Shown: one piece after another, positions 36,461 to 50,100 of the stretch
Layout of the letters: each line of letters opens with the position of its first letter
Numbering within the stretch: position 1 is the stretch's first letter
Assembly: GCF_037975245.1 (NCBI RefSeq)
Contig: NC_092562.1
Span: 10,951,001-11,015,000, forward strand
Length of the DNA: 64,000 bases
Direction: 5' to 3'
Origin: Apostichopus japonicus
Lineage: Eukaryota > Echinodermata > Holothuroidea > Aspidochirotida > Stichopodidae
Translations under genes and position numbers: made by a program
The notes under the pieces: generated by a model
Told to the model about the DNA's origin: nothing
The model's database searches: none
What the model saw: the letters and a program-made list of their open reading frames with translations, nothing else

Positions 36461-38338
36461 CACATGCAGGAAAAGGAGTGCAAAACTTGGTGACAAACAT
36501 TGAGCCAGTGAAGCTGGTTCCATTCTAGAGCAATGGTGACGTCTCCCAAACATTTAAAGTTGTTAAATGAAAGGGAAATGATGGGTCTGTTTTTGCTTAA
36601 TTTAATAACTAAAAAGGTTCTAATTGGTCGTCAGGTTTAGAATTCACCATCTATAATGGTTATATTTATAATTAAATCAGGTATTATGAACCGTAAAATC
36701 AGTCGGCAACTAGTTACGAAGGTTGGATCTCTATTAACGTATAAGTAAACGTTGGATTTTACTGTTTAATTTGTTTGTGTATATATGAGATCTCTGTTAG
36801 TATCAACATTGCTATTGCCTGTATAACATTGCAGCTATAATCTATTACGGAGTTCTGTTTCAAGATGAGAAAATTTATTTATTAAAAGTTTGGATTTGTG
36901 GATCGTTACAGTTTAGCCGGCAAACATGCCACAGGCAGGTATCATATACATGCTGTAAATCTATATTTCCTTGTAATGATATACACTGATTAGTCTGTTC
37001 ATTCTATAGAGAATCTGCCGGATATTAATTCAGTAACATTATCATACGGACCGTTGACACATACATAAATTACCGGTACCTCATGCCAAATATCAAGTAA
37101 CAGATATTTTCCAACCATGCAGCAATTTCTCCCCCCCCCCCTCTCACCCGTCACTGCATAGTGCCTTTCATCATTGACTCATATATAATAACATAAGTGT
37201 AATGAAAAGGTTAACTCGTCACGTAATAAGTTCATCGTCTCCTTACACGCAAAATCGAGTTGTCGGTTATGACTTTCACAAATCAGCGCCGTCTGTAATG
37301 ATGGCGCCAATTTGCCATAATTAAGAGGAATATCGTGAAGGTGTAATCGGAAAGAAAGCAGTCACTAGTAAGAGGAACAGTCTGAGTTATATTCTTCGTC
37401 CTGGTCGACTGAACCTCACTTTTTTACGAACGGATTTGGTTTAATAACAGACGGTTCGGTGAAATGTCAAGTTCAATATCATCTGAACTCTTTCTTGAAC
37501 CATCTTAACCAGATGAACAGTGTACATGTTGGCGTTCCATGGTGCAATGCTTCCACCGGGGAATAAAGGTCGTCAATTGGCCAAACTTTTCCGAATACAC
37601 AGAAAGCAAAAAACACATATATATTGGGTGCCTGAAGTCTACAGACTGTCATGTTATACATATCCAGTTTTGCCCTTTATAATGAATACGCTTATCATAA
37701 CATATAGTAGCGTCTCCACCCAATACTCTGATTTGGAAAATAAATAGAGGGCGTAGTTTTCAGTTCAATAAATTTGCGAATGCTTAGCACCATTCAACCT
37801 ATGAAGCCCTTTTTGTTTGATGACATTTTTATTTTTATTTTCATTTCACTTTAAACGAATGCAGACGTTAGGAAGAATTTTGCTTTTATTTCAACTATTT
37901 TGAACTCAAAACAACAAGTTCCAGCAACATTAAGTGTAATATGACGCAATACATTAGTGGGGATAAGGGGGGGGGGTGGATTGGTGCTGATGTGATGTGA
38001 TTTCGCTATAATCATATAGCCAATGTATATCCATCTTGTAGTTTGATGTCATAACTATAAGCAATCTTTTGTCTCGGGCGACGTTCTGCATGTTATTTTC
38101 TAATTCGTATAATAGGCCAACATTAATGTTCCCCTGACACTAACGATGTTCATGTTGTTGTTACACCGTCGATCAAATGGCATCGTAATATGCTGTTGTT
38201 GGTTTAAAGTTCTCTTGTTCTTTGTGTACGGTCAGTGTAGTTCTTTTGTCTAGTCACTTTAATTGATCACTGTCTTACTTCCCCTTCTTATTGAATTTGA
38301 TTAAAACAAGGAAGGAGGTAACCAATTTGTCAAAAAGA

Positions 38339-38342
<4 letters not shown>
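36461..38342. other. Non-genic stretch
   Basis: No exon can be supported. G/C runs lie near 37132 and 37970. Confidence 0.4.
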
Positions 38343-38401
<59 letters not shown>

Positions 38402-38443
38402 TACATATATATATCTGTCATACCACTTGCCACACATTCATTT

Positions 38444-38515
<72 letters not shown>
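38343..38515. repeat. Paired AT microsatellites
   Basis: Two long AT runs (about 38343-38414 and 38446-38515) are separated by 31 bp of mixed sequence. Confidence 0.9.
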
Positions 38516-38516
<1 letters not shown>

Positions 38517-40467
38517 TTAATCATTGATGTCAATAGCGCACATAGTCACATGAAATAACAAAGCGGCAAGGCAGATAGAGGGTAAAATTCGGGGTTCTTG
38601 TTTTAACAGGGATCGGAACTGTCACTCTGAGTGTCAACTGGCTGATTTATGCAACTTATACAAAGACAGTTTATATTGACCTGTCAAATTTTAGAAGTAC
38701 TGAGATCCCTTATGGTTTTTTACAGTGTACCCTTCACCCACCGGGTGTGCTTTTCTTTAATGGATTCCCGTCAACATGTGACTTACATATAAGGTATTTA
38801 TCGGAGAAAAATAGGAGGCTAGAGGAACCAGAATGCAAAATGCATTGAGGTTTCGAAGACTTCAATGCACTAGACTTCTGCTTGTTAGTATAACGAGAAC
38901 TAGGTGTTACAACAGAAACCTCCAATTTGATACAATAACACTATATGGCATGATAAACACCGGTAAGACTACTCTACGTTTCTATATACACACCTCCATC
39001 AAAAACTTGTCTTGTACTCAATGTTATGAATCCACACACCAAGTATTAGAGGTATCCACTACTTCCATCGTTAAATATCATGTTAAAGGTTTTTCAGAGT
39101 TTGACCTCTGGTGACCTATAGGAGATTGACCTCACAAGCAATAGGATTCTTCTACTCAATATGGCAAATCCATATACCATGTATGAAAAGTATCCATGAT
39201 TTCTACCAAAAGAAATCATACCATGTTTTGAAGATTTGCAGGCCTCGACAAATATTTTTAAAGTACTCGCTATTTGGCGACCGTGACTAAAAATCTACTC
39301 GCCAAATTCCACTCGCCACTAGGTCTATGATTGTTGTTCAAGTCTCCAAAGTACAGATCTGCAACATCAATACTTTCTATCAACAAAGGTTAGGCAGTTA
39401 GGCAGATACATGGTGCTACGTAATTGCGCATTGGAAAGTCATGTTTCTTTGCAGTATGAAATTTAAACTTTTTCCATCAAAAGTAACTAAAAATAACTAG
39501 GTTTATTATATATACAGTAGCTATAGGTATGCGCGAGTCCTACGCATATACAGTACCTTACTGCTACTTTGAACCGCTACTCGATTAGCGCGGCTCCCGC
39601 GGTACATCTGCCCCGTTATTTATCTTGCCTTTTAGCTGCAGATTGATGCGCGAAAAGATATCGCTATTACTCCATTACAGTGCCTAAATCAAATCGATAT
39701 TTTACGCACTGAAAATCTGAGGTTGTGAGAGCATCTATCTTCCAAAAATCCTAGCACAAACACAGTAAATTTGTCTCAAAACTTCTTAAATTGTTCTATA
39801 CTTTGCGAAATATGACTGATAGCCAGTAGGAAAATGCCTTAAATATTGCCATATTCAGTGTTTGGTATTCTGACTGGTATTCTGCACGTTGTTGTGTTAA
39901 CGAACCCTATGCTACCCAACCGTTGCTGGCCTAGACAACATAAAATTGCTCACAGGCCTAGCCAGGTTTGTTCAAGTTGTCTCATAATCATAAACGTGAC
40001 GATGGTCAAACGTTACTTTTAAGACCTAGCTATGCTGAAGCTGGTGGAAGAGACTACACAAATTGAGATCAACAGCCGATCCAGACAAAATCTCGTCAAC
40101 TGACTGCCAAACTAAGACCGTTTTACACAATTATTCGCATTGAGATTGGTCATAGTTAAAATCTAACTAGACGAACTGTTAAGTTTTATAAACGCTGCCT
40201 GGTCACAACGAAACTACATCCAACCTGAAATAAATACGACGGAAAACATCCAATAGATGCAAATAGTCCTCTTTTTTTTCCACGCAAAGTATGGCTTCCG
40301 AGCGGCACGTTGAAGCCAATGCAAATATGTTCGAGTTTTCAGTTTTGAGTTTTAGATTCTACGGATGCCCATAAGCTCATTTACAACTGCCAATAGCCTC
40401 CTATTCGTATGAGGCGTAACGCACATGTTATCTCATAGGCTGGTCGGTGGGAGATACGGTAGCTTAT
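38516..40467. other. Non-genic stretch with a partial 145-bp repeat unit
   Basis: At about 39085-39200 a diverged unit of the repeat at 40468-41045 is seen (TTTGACCTCTGGTGACC...TTCTTCTACTCAAT). Nothing else is recognised. Confidence 0.45.
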
Positions 40468-41045
40468 TAAACAAGGTTTCCACAATTTGGCGTCTGGTGA
40501 CTCCAACTGACATTTGACCTCAATAAAATCTTGTACTGAACGTGTATCAACTACATACTATATATGAGATTCATGCAACCTTCCCTTCTTGAGTTATCGT
40601 GTTTACAAGGTTTTCACAATTTGACGTCAAGTGACCCAAAATGGACTTGGACCTACACCAAAAACAATACGGATCTTGAACTTAATGTGGTACTCCTTCA
40701 CACGAAAAAAAGAAGATTGATCCAAGCTTTCCTTCTTGAGATATCGTGTTTACAAGGTTTACACAATTTGACCCCTGGTGACCCCAAAATACCTTTGACC
40801 TCCACAAAATACTATAGCTTTGCTCCTATATGTGGTCCTCCTACTCACTAAATATGAGATTGGTCCAAGCTTACCTCCTTGAGATATCATGTTTACAAGG
40901 TTTTCACTATTTGGCCCCTGGTGACTCCAAATGACCTTTGAACTTCCCACAAAACAATAGGGTTCTTCTACTCAATGTGGTACTCATATACACCAAATAT
41001 TAGATCGGTCCAAGCTTCCCTTCTTGAGATATCGTGTTTACAAGC
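40468..41045. repeat. 145-bp tandem repeat, about four units
   Basis: The anchor TTGAGATATCGTGTTTACAA or close variants recurs with GAG at 40591, 40738, 40881 and 41026 (spacings 147, 143, 145). Each unit includes CAATTTG.CCCCTGGTGAC and TGACCTTTGACCTC or a variant. The array ends in CA-rich sequence at 41050-41085. The open frames across it are repeat artefacts. Confidence 0.8.
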
Positions 41046-41085
41046 GAGGCGTCACACACACATTCACGCACACACACACTCCGCC

Positions 41086-42407
41086 TGCATGAATACATAG
41101 TAGGTTACGATTATCATCGAAACCAAAAACTCTTTAACAGCCACTGTGATCTCATTGGAACCGTGAATTCATTGTTTGGTGGATTTGTTGGTTTCTATTG
41201 GTATCTGAACGATGGCGCTCGTCACTATTTTACAACAGAGCCGTGTATAGATATATGGCTCTGTTTTCATAAAGAACCCCGCGTTTATAGAAAAAAAATA
41301 TATAGTGTGCCCGGCAAGATATGAAAGGGCCCTGGAAATTATGGGATAACGAATGATATATTCTTCTTTCTATGATGACTGCTAAAGGTGGCCCAATTAT
41401 ATATCGGTAATTGTACCCGGGAACTGAATGTCGACAACTCTGCTTGTATCGTGTATAGGTCTACGGTTCTTTTCGTGGGTTTACAACTAACTCACACATC
41501 CCCCTAACAGTGAAATCGCCTACCCGAACCGTGCAGCAAAAACAATCGAAAATTAAAAATGATTATTTGATAACTGGATCATGTGGTCATGATCTCGCAC
41601 TAGACATACGGTTAGTAAAGTGAGACTACGCTGTATCATGTTGAGGAAGCCTATTTGAAAACAAATTCGAATAACTACTATATTTTGCCATTTTCTCGCG
41701 GTATTACAAGGCTTTACTTCTACTAGTAAACTACTGAAGAGTACATGAGAGTTTTCGCCGTTTTATCCAACTATTAAAAGCACCCCGGTTACAGCACTCA
41801 ATCCACTGTGCCCTAACACACTTCCAACGCCCGAATGCGTGGTCTGGAGGGCCCACTCTACAAACCTATTGTAATGTATAAGGTCAAAGCGTGGTAGGCA
41901 ACAAGCCTAACCTTATAAATGACGGAATTCGCGTCTTGTTATGTAAAGAGTCTAATTTATTATCTCGATCACAAATTTCCAAAAAGAGCTGCTATACAGA
42001 GTCTTCCTTGTAGTGACGTGCGCAAGGGAAGGAATGAGGGGGGGGGGCAGTGGGGAGCATGGTTTTCATTTAGATATTTAGATCATCACGTGGTTAGGTT
42101 TTTTAAATGAGCTCATATGTTGGCTTCCTAACAGGCTTTGCGATTTGCTAAACTTCACTTGAAACATACCCACTTAACTAATCGAAACTAAACTATGTAT
42201 GCCTACTAAACTAAATTGAACCTGAAGCTAGTTTTGTGGTTCACTTGCAATGACCTATATTCAACAGCAGCAACTTATATGTTTTCACAGTGCATTCACG
42301 ATAAATCTGCTAAAGCACTCAAACTTAAACCTTTACCTCCAATATAATCCTGTTAAATGCAAATTAAAGCAAACCAGAGCGTGATCACTTTAAGCACATA
42401 CGATACC
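41086..42407. other. Non-genic stretch
   Basis: No exon or RNA gene is seen. A G-run lies at about 42038-42045. Confidence 0.4.
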
Positions 42408-42600
42408 AGGGGCGGATGCAGGGTTTGTGACAGGGGGGGTCTGACTGGTCCAGCCGCGCCTGACCGTAAGACTATCTAAGCGGAGCGCCACCATCGGTTG
42501 GCGCGGAGCGTACCAGAAAATTTTTGGCTTTACAAATCCCCCAGATGGCCGGAAACGGCACTTCCCGAGTATTCTAAGCTGCATGTACCTAGCCTGAAAA
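42408..42600 (+). repeat. Dispersed repeat family A, copy 4
   Basis: The clearest copy: AGGGGCGGATGCAGGG start, G-run, CTAAGCGGAGCGCCACCATC core, TTGGCGCGGAGCGTACC, then CCGGAAACGGCACTTCC. A further fragment, GGCCGGATCCAGGATTCTGG, lies just to the right (about 42755-42780). Confidence 0.7.
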
Positions 42601-43194
42601 TATGGATCTCATGTCTGCAATTTCTCAATTGATGAGAAAAAAAACAATCTATGAAATATGGTAATACATATCAGATGAGTTGAGATGATACAAAAATCAT
42701 AATGCCTTTAGCCCCCCACCCCCCTCCCGTTCCGTCGCCACTGTTTGATGCAGGGCCGGATCCAGGATTCTGGAAGGGTGAGGTGACGGACAGTTGAAGT
42801 TGGCAATCAGAAATCAATATAATATATCTGTCATATTCAGGTCGAATCAGTCATGACTGTTAAATATGCACACTAAAAAATGAATGTACTGTATAACAAG
42901 CGACGATCAATTGATGGCGCTATGCAGCTTTTGAAACTACTCAGTCTCAGGAAGAGTTCGTTGGCGCATCCTATGCAGCCTACCGCTCTGCCACCTCACC
43001 GCCCAAAAAAATTCGAACACCACCTCAATTTTGAAACTTTTCGGTCTGAAAATTGAGATTTTTAGGTATTTTTGGCACGTGTAGCACGCGTGCACACTAT
43101 AGTTCATTTGACGGAAAAGACACACCTGGCTGACTTGTAAGGTTAACCGCCCTTCTGACGTCCTACATGTTTAAAATTGGCGTTTAATTTAATT

Positions 43195-43320
43195 ATTTTT
43201 TTTCTCTCTCTCTTTTTTCTCTCTCTTTTTTTTCTCTTTTTTTTTCTCTTTTTTTTTTGGCCAAGAGCAGGGGGTCCGGACCCCCTGGACCCCCCCCCTC
43301 TGGATCCGCGCCTGGATACG
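43195..43320 (-). repeat. SINE-like head with polypyrimidine tail
   Basis: A CT tract (43195-43258) runs into GGGGGTCCGGACCCCC and CTGGATCCGCGCCTGG. Same architecture as 4104-4312. Confidence 0.5.
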
Positions 43321-43983
43321 ATATAGATCTTAGCGATGAACAACCCACAGGAATATCCATCAGAGAAATGCTTGCTCTTTAATGGGAGATATGGTGCTAT
43401 AAAAGACAGCACGTGTCTTAGGGCTGCCAAAGTTGTCAATTTGTGATGTTGTCATTTGCAGTTCATTTGCAGCCAGAGTTGTCATTTGCAGTCAAAAATA
43501 TTATCTTTTTCTGCTTTGCTTTCCATCATTACAAAATGAATGTTAGTGACACTGGAATCAATGAAATCGTAGGTGATAATTTACTTCCGTAGTTAAAAAT
43601 TCATCATACAAATTGCAATAAATAAAAGAAAACAATATTGAAAAACATGTACTGTCTCTGGTCCCGGTGATGAAATGATATGCGTTTGAATGACTATAGA
43701 AGATACACGTGTGAAAAGCCTACAGATAACGTACAAGTTTTATTCATTGAGATAAAAGCCCACGAAGGAGCTCATACTAGATAAGCTTGTCTAGCTGAAA
43801 CACTTAAGGGGAAAGAAAGAAGAAAACGACACAGAGAAAAGACAAATTTACATGTTTCTTCTGCCCGTGCGGACTCTGATTAGTATCGTCGTTAAGTAGA
43901 TGGAGGTGCCTCTTATACATATGCACCCTCAATCCCTGTAGCGTAAATCGAAGTACACATGAGTTTCCACAATTTTGATCAAA

Positions 43984-44127
43984 ATGCATGCTGGAAGTAA
44001 TATCTTCACTGGCTATCAGTCTCTTGGATTTGTGTGCAATCACATACCTTTACATGTTCAATATCATGTCAAAAGGAAGGAGCATTATGTTATCACATGC
44101 GTTGGCAAAGCACTACATACATACAAT
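43984..44127 (+). CDS. WDR36: WDR36 coding exon 1
   Basis: 48 codons, phase 0 out, donor AAT|GTGAGT. Encodes [16 protein letters not shown]... to [10 protein letters not shown], the first strands of the N-terminal propeller. A short upstream ATG (43959) overlaps the start in another frame, in weak context. Confidence 0.9.
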
Positions 44128-47100
44128 GTGAGTATACAATTTTACATGTATCCTAACACATTTATTAATGAGACATACATATGCCTAATGTTATAGTGTA
44201 GCGTAACTGGTGCATGTGTAATTATTGTACTGTAGCACTTTGCCAAACTCCTGTAGGTCTCCAGCATCGTGGTCATTAGGTGGCCCTTATAATATGGCCT
44301 GTACATGATGATTATTGTGAGATTATTTGTTGACTATAGCCTTGAGCATAAGATAGGAATCCCATCCCATTATAACATAGAAAAAATGATTTGGTGCTTC
44401 AGTCATTTTCAAGAATTCATGTCAAATCACTAATGTCATTATTTGTAATATCATCCAAGACAGACCAGATGAATGTTGAATTATTCATCTTATTTATATA
44501 TATATTTTATATATATTTAATATATATGTATATATATTATTTATTTTTTATATTTTCTTAACTGTCTGATGATCACGTAACGTGTGAATCTCGACTCCGA
44601 GTAACAACTACTAGTGTTCCACTTGCCTCAACAAACTTTCATCTATACTTCGCTCTGACAACCAGACATAGGGCACTCTGCGCCAAGATAAGAGGCCACT
44701 CAACCAAACGTATATATGAGTGCTGATCAATAGTCAACTCTTTCTGTAGTCTATTAATTGCATAGCTCTTCTTGCGATTATGTAATTACTCGTATACAGT
44801 TATGACATCATCACTGTCATTGTGGTGTCTAAATCATGTTAAAAATTCTACCAAACAAAAACTGTGGACAACTTTCAGTCTATAATGTTTCTTAATATCG
44901 TTCATGGCAAAAACTTTCGAATGAATCTACGAGGCTACTACAACTACTAGCAACAATAAAAGCAAACGTGCAAACAATGATGTAACACCTAGCGTTGTGA
45001 TGATTAGTATGCAAGAGTTTTCTGTGGAAGGACATTCAACGTTCTAGGATAGGCTCTAGCCTAGCGCGAAAGCAGGCACATTGAAATTAAACTATGTACA
45101 CCTGCAACCGACACACTCGATCAGACATTCAATAAATGTGATCCAGGCCAGTAATGAAGTAATTGTAAACATATTTCAAGAAATGACAAATTACTTTGGC
45201 AATCGTAAAAGATTTGTAACTTTTGAATTTGCTATTATGCGCAATGATCAAAACATTGCTAGTGCTGAATGTTGCACTGCAGAACAAGCATATCACTGAC
45301 AAGTAAAAGGCATGAATCTAACCGGAGCCGGTGCTTGCCAATTTTTAACACAGCACAGTGCTAGTGTAGCATTGTGAGAACCTGTACTTTTGCGATATAT
45401 GCTGACAAACTGCTTTTGGGTTGTTTTTGATAGGTTAGGCTATTTTTCAAATGCAGTTTATGTGTAGTGCTAGCTCGTACGTTTTGAGTGCGATTAATCA
45501 AACTTCCAAAGCGTTATCGCGACTAATAAATAAAAATAAAAATAATATACATATAGGTTGGAATCCCGGTGGAGGCTAGAAGTTTTTTCTCTCTTATTGA
45601 TTTTCCAACTCACTACAATTTCAATTATATTCATTGGCCTTTGTCGTTTACTTCCATTTCATTAACAGAGTCTGTTCAAAGTATCTCTTTTGAGATCCGG
45701 CTTTAGGAATCACAAATGATTTCGATTTGGTTAGCATCATGTTTGATAGTAAGGCAAATATGTCACCAAAACAGAACTAGTATTGTTCGATACAGGTGCC
45801 AATCGCCTACAGTGGAATTAAGACCTTCCTTACCGGTTTCGAACCTCTGGACATACAATCAGGGTCCATACTCCATAGCCTAGTGGTAAGGGTGTTTGCA
45901 CATGTAAAACGGGAGGCCTGGGTTTGAATTCCGGTGGATGCTTTTTTTTACTGTTCTGCATGTTCCAACTCACTACAATTTCAATTATATATATCATATG
46001 TATATATTGGCATTACCACATAATTTTAGTATACTTTCCTTTCATTTTTTTTCAGGGTTCAAAACTAGAACTACTGTCAGTGAGTAAGTATCATACACAT
46101 ACAGTACTAAAATAATGAAGTCAAAATGGAACAAATTTTATCATACATTTTGTTTTTATCATTTAAGCTACTAGTTGTTGTTGTTGCATTTATGAAGTAA
46201 TTTTTAATCTCTTGACTAAATGTATTGCATCACCCAAACAAATGCTTCAATGTGATAGGCTAGTATTAAAGTGTTGTTTCAAAGCTTTTTCAAAATGACT
46301 TATTCTTGTATACCATGTATTATCAGCCTAGACCTAGATGAACAGTCATGATAATTACTTTGTGATTCTCCAAGTAAGGAGCAAGAAATTGAGTTAGTGT
46401 TACCATAAACCTATGAAGAAGTTTTTCATCTTCACTGACATATAAGTAACTTTGTCAGAAAGGGAGGGCAGAAATCAACATTTTGATAATTTATGTTTAT
46501 TTCCATTGCCTGTAGATGTCAGTATTATATAACTGAATCCAATATGAAACTGAAATTCTCTACAATTGCTTTCTTCAGTTTTGTCAGTTTTTCTCATATA
46601 TGTACAGTGTACACAAGTATGTGACTTGAAGTGATATCATAATAAGGTGACTGCTCAGTACTCACCATGTCACAACTCCATACCTCAATGATTGCAAAAT
46701 GTATGTTCCAGCGAGTAACAGAAATGTATGTATGTAGCCAACAATAATATGCACATTGAGTGTAAAACGTCAAAGGAACTTTGCTATACTTTTCCAATTT
46801 TAATCATGTTGTATATTACTATGATCCCATAATACCATATCTGCAACATTCGGTGGTTTTCTCTCGCCAGGTGATACCCATCCTGAAGATATAACCTGTT
46901 TAGCAACTGACGCTGGGCAAGCCTACACAGCTTATGGTAACATTATCAAGGCCTATGCTCGCGGTCAACAGGTAAGTGCAAAACATTTCCTATATAGTGT
47001 GACAACTGAAAGCCAAGTCAGTTATGTCAGTATTCCTTCAGTGTTTAGTATAGGTGTAATATTAGGAATACATTGCTTCCATATGAAACCTGAAACTGTC

Positions 47101-50100
47101 TTGAGGTTTTGGATGCCAATCAGCTTTCATGAAGTTTTCAGGAATGGCACAAAGGTGGGAGTACTATTGCTACAATTTACTGCCCTCAAGACATCTCCAT
47201 CCCATGTGCAAGTATAATCTTTCAACATCTGACGATGTTATTACACACTGATTTGAGCCAAGGCAACTCTTGATACATCGATTCATTGTACAGTAGTTGC
47301 GGCAAACCAAGTTGTTTCAGAACCTTTTCAAAAAAATTAGAAAACAGGCGAACCATGATTTCACCGTAGTGTGCCTAATACATGGGTAGTTTTGGAAAGA
47401 AACTAAACATTTTTTCCACTAAAAGGTAACATAATGTGTACTGAACAGTGTTTCTGTCACCTTGGAACCACAGGTGTGTACGTTCACAGGCTTTGAAACT
47501 TCGGGCTATCTACTGGCTAACTTGCCAGTGGATTTTGCCATTATAAAAGAACATAAACATATGGTAAGTATGGTAACAATCTTCAGGCAAATTGTTTTTC
47601 ATGATTTCAATACCTGACATAAGCCATGTGTTACTGCTTACTATCAGCAAATGTTATAGGGCTGCTCCAAAAGTGTGTACAGTACTTAACTGATGGATGC
47701 TGCACAGTGCTGTCATTGAGTCCCTCTGGTCCAGTCTCCAAGTCCAAGTCAAGTCTCAACTTACAACACGATTCGACTCAAGTCTCACCAACACTGGTAC
47801 TGTAATTCAGGAAATTGCCATTGGAAACTTAATCGTAACCAATAGATTTTGTAAGCACTTTCTTAGCAAGTGGCTGAAACTGTGAATTTCTCTGCCTGGT
47901 TAAGTACTGCTGCAGTTTACAGTTTTCACCGGGTGTTTCACGTAAGAAAGGGGAACATTGGCCAAGATTATAATGTTTCTGATCCTTGCTACCAGAAAGA
48001 AAAAAGGTCAAAAAGAGTCATATTTAGTCAGTTAGATTTAATTAAAAAGCTGCTGATAGAGTTTCATTATTCTCTAGAGCTATGTTTTTCTCTTTGTGAT
48101 TTTTTTAACTCAGTCTCAGATAGTTCTTAACTATTGTGGTAATGTGTAGTACAATGTTGTACATAACAGTATGACTGAAAGGTACATTGTTTGGTTTTCC
48201 AAGGCTGTGGTTGTGAACACATATATATGCCATGAACACAAATACGTGGTTAGCCTCCTCACTTTATTGGGATATACACGTGTATCACACCCATAACAAA
48301 TATGTTATTTTGCTTTTCCTTTCTTAGGCTGTGAACACATATAAGGGCCATGAAAAGAACATCCATCTACTTCTGTCTTTAGTTGAATAGCCCCCTCACT
48401 TTATTGGGATATACACAATAAAAAAGTCAATAATCACGAATAAGTAAAAAGTGGTAAAAAGCTGAGAAGGGCGCCAGCAGTCCATTTGAGTCCGTCAGGG
48501 GGGGCATCCGCCCCCCCCCCCCCCGACTGTATGGATGCTCCGCCACTGCATATAAGGGCCATGAAAAGAACATCCATCTACTTCTGTCTTTAGTTGAATA
48601 GCCCCCTCACTTTATTGGGATACCCGTGTATTTGTATCACACCCATAATAAATATGTTTATTTTGCTTTTCCTTTCTTTAGGCTGTGCACAAATAAAAGG
48701 GCCATGAAAAGAACATTCATCTACTTCTGTCTTTAGTTGATAGCCCCCTCACTTTATTGGGATATACACATGTATCACACCCATAACAAATATGTTATTT
48801 TGCTTTTCCTGTCTTAGGCTGTGCACACATATAAAGGCCATGAAAAGAACATCCATCTACTTCTGTCTTTAGTTGAATAGCCCCCTCACTTTATTGGGAT
48901 ATACATGTGTATCACACCCATAACAAATATGTTTATTTTGCTTTTCCTTTCTTAGGCTGTGCACATATATAAGGGCCATGAAAAGAACATACATCTACTT
49001 TTGTCTTTTGGAGAGCATCTGATATCAGTAGATGAAGCGTCTAATCTCAAGATATGGGACAAAGAAACAGAAGGTAAGGAAGATTGTTTGAAACTTGGTT
49101 TCTGGAATAAAAACTATCATTATGCTTGTGTAGAGATTGGGTAAGTATATACCAATGGGGTGGGGGTGTACTAACTTTATTTACATTTCAAACTATGGTC
49201 TTTAACATGTAACACAAACATCTCGCACCTGGAGTTAGCATAGGTCCCGTTTATTAAGTCCATTTTGCAACCAAAAATATATTGTCCTGCTGGCAAACTA
49301 AATTGTCCAGATTTTTCTATAGGTCTTTGTGACATAATATACAAATAATGAATGGTTATGAGTGCAATAGTGCAAATATTTCATGAGTTGAAAGATGGAA
49401 TGTTCCATTCAAGTCGGCTGCGCCTCGTTGAATGGAACAAATTACATCTTTCAACGAATGAAATTTTTGCACTATTGCACAAATGGAAACCATTCATTAT
49501 TTGTTTTATACAACACCTTCAAATTTGGATATAATTGGATGTAAAATGCACTCATGCAACAGATTGTTTTGAACAGACAGGTTTCTCTGCTCTCTTACCA
49601 TTGAAAAAAGTGCTATCAAAAAAGTATAACACATGGTTCTATTTCATAGAGTGCAATAGAGCGGATTTTGCATGCAATCGACGAGCAATTGACCAATCAA
49701 ATGGCCGGAATATAATTAGGTGTTGTATAAAAGAAAATATCACTATTTTTTTTTTAATTGCAAACTGAAAATGGATGCATAAAATACACTAGACTACAGA
49801 AGTGGGTTGAGTTAAATTTAATAGTTATACATTTTCTGGACTAAACCATACTAAATAACCACCTTTTGCATAGAAACATTTTGAAAGAAGTTTTTTCAGA
49901 AGCCTTTACTTATTACTATTACTGGTGTACATACAACTATAAATATGCCGCCATTTATGATGCAGCTCTCTTTGAAATACAAAAATTAATTGGGAGGGGA
50001 TCATCCTCTCATCCAGGATGTAATAATCCCATTGTTTGACTACAGATATATGGTGACCCTGCATGCAGTCCTGCATGCACCCCCCTGCATGCACCCCTGC

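Larger units (their letters stand above)
46972..48955 (+). other. WDR36 intron 3, with a possible cassette exon and a decoy array
   Basis: 47474-47563 is a 90-nt, 30-codon open block between AACCACAG and ATG|GTAAGT, phase 0 on both sides, so it could be included without a shift. I do not see it in the family, so it may be chance. From about 48199 the intron consists of tandem copies of the exon 4 start. Confidence 0.5.

Noticed and set aside
37479-37747. Overlapping open frames on both strands near 37.5 kb
   Set aside because: No recognisable domain, splice context or codon pattern.
38291-38527. Ile-Tyr repeat open frame
   Set aside because: AT microsatellite.
3600-42600. CRISPR-like spacing of the repeats
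   Set aside because: Repeats are dispersed or degenerate tandem arrays without unique spacers, and the genome is eukaryotic.
42937-43015. tRNA-like sequence on the minus strand (TGGCAGAGCGGTAGG)
   Set aside because: The A-box-like part is reasonable, but no proper B box or cloverleaf follows; at best a decayed tRNA-derived fragment.
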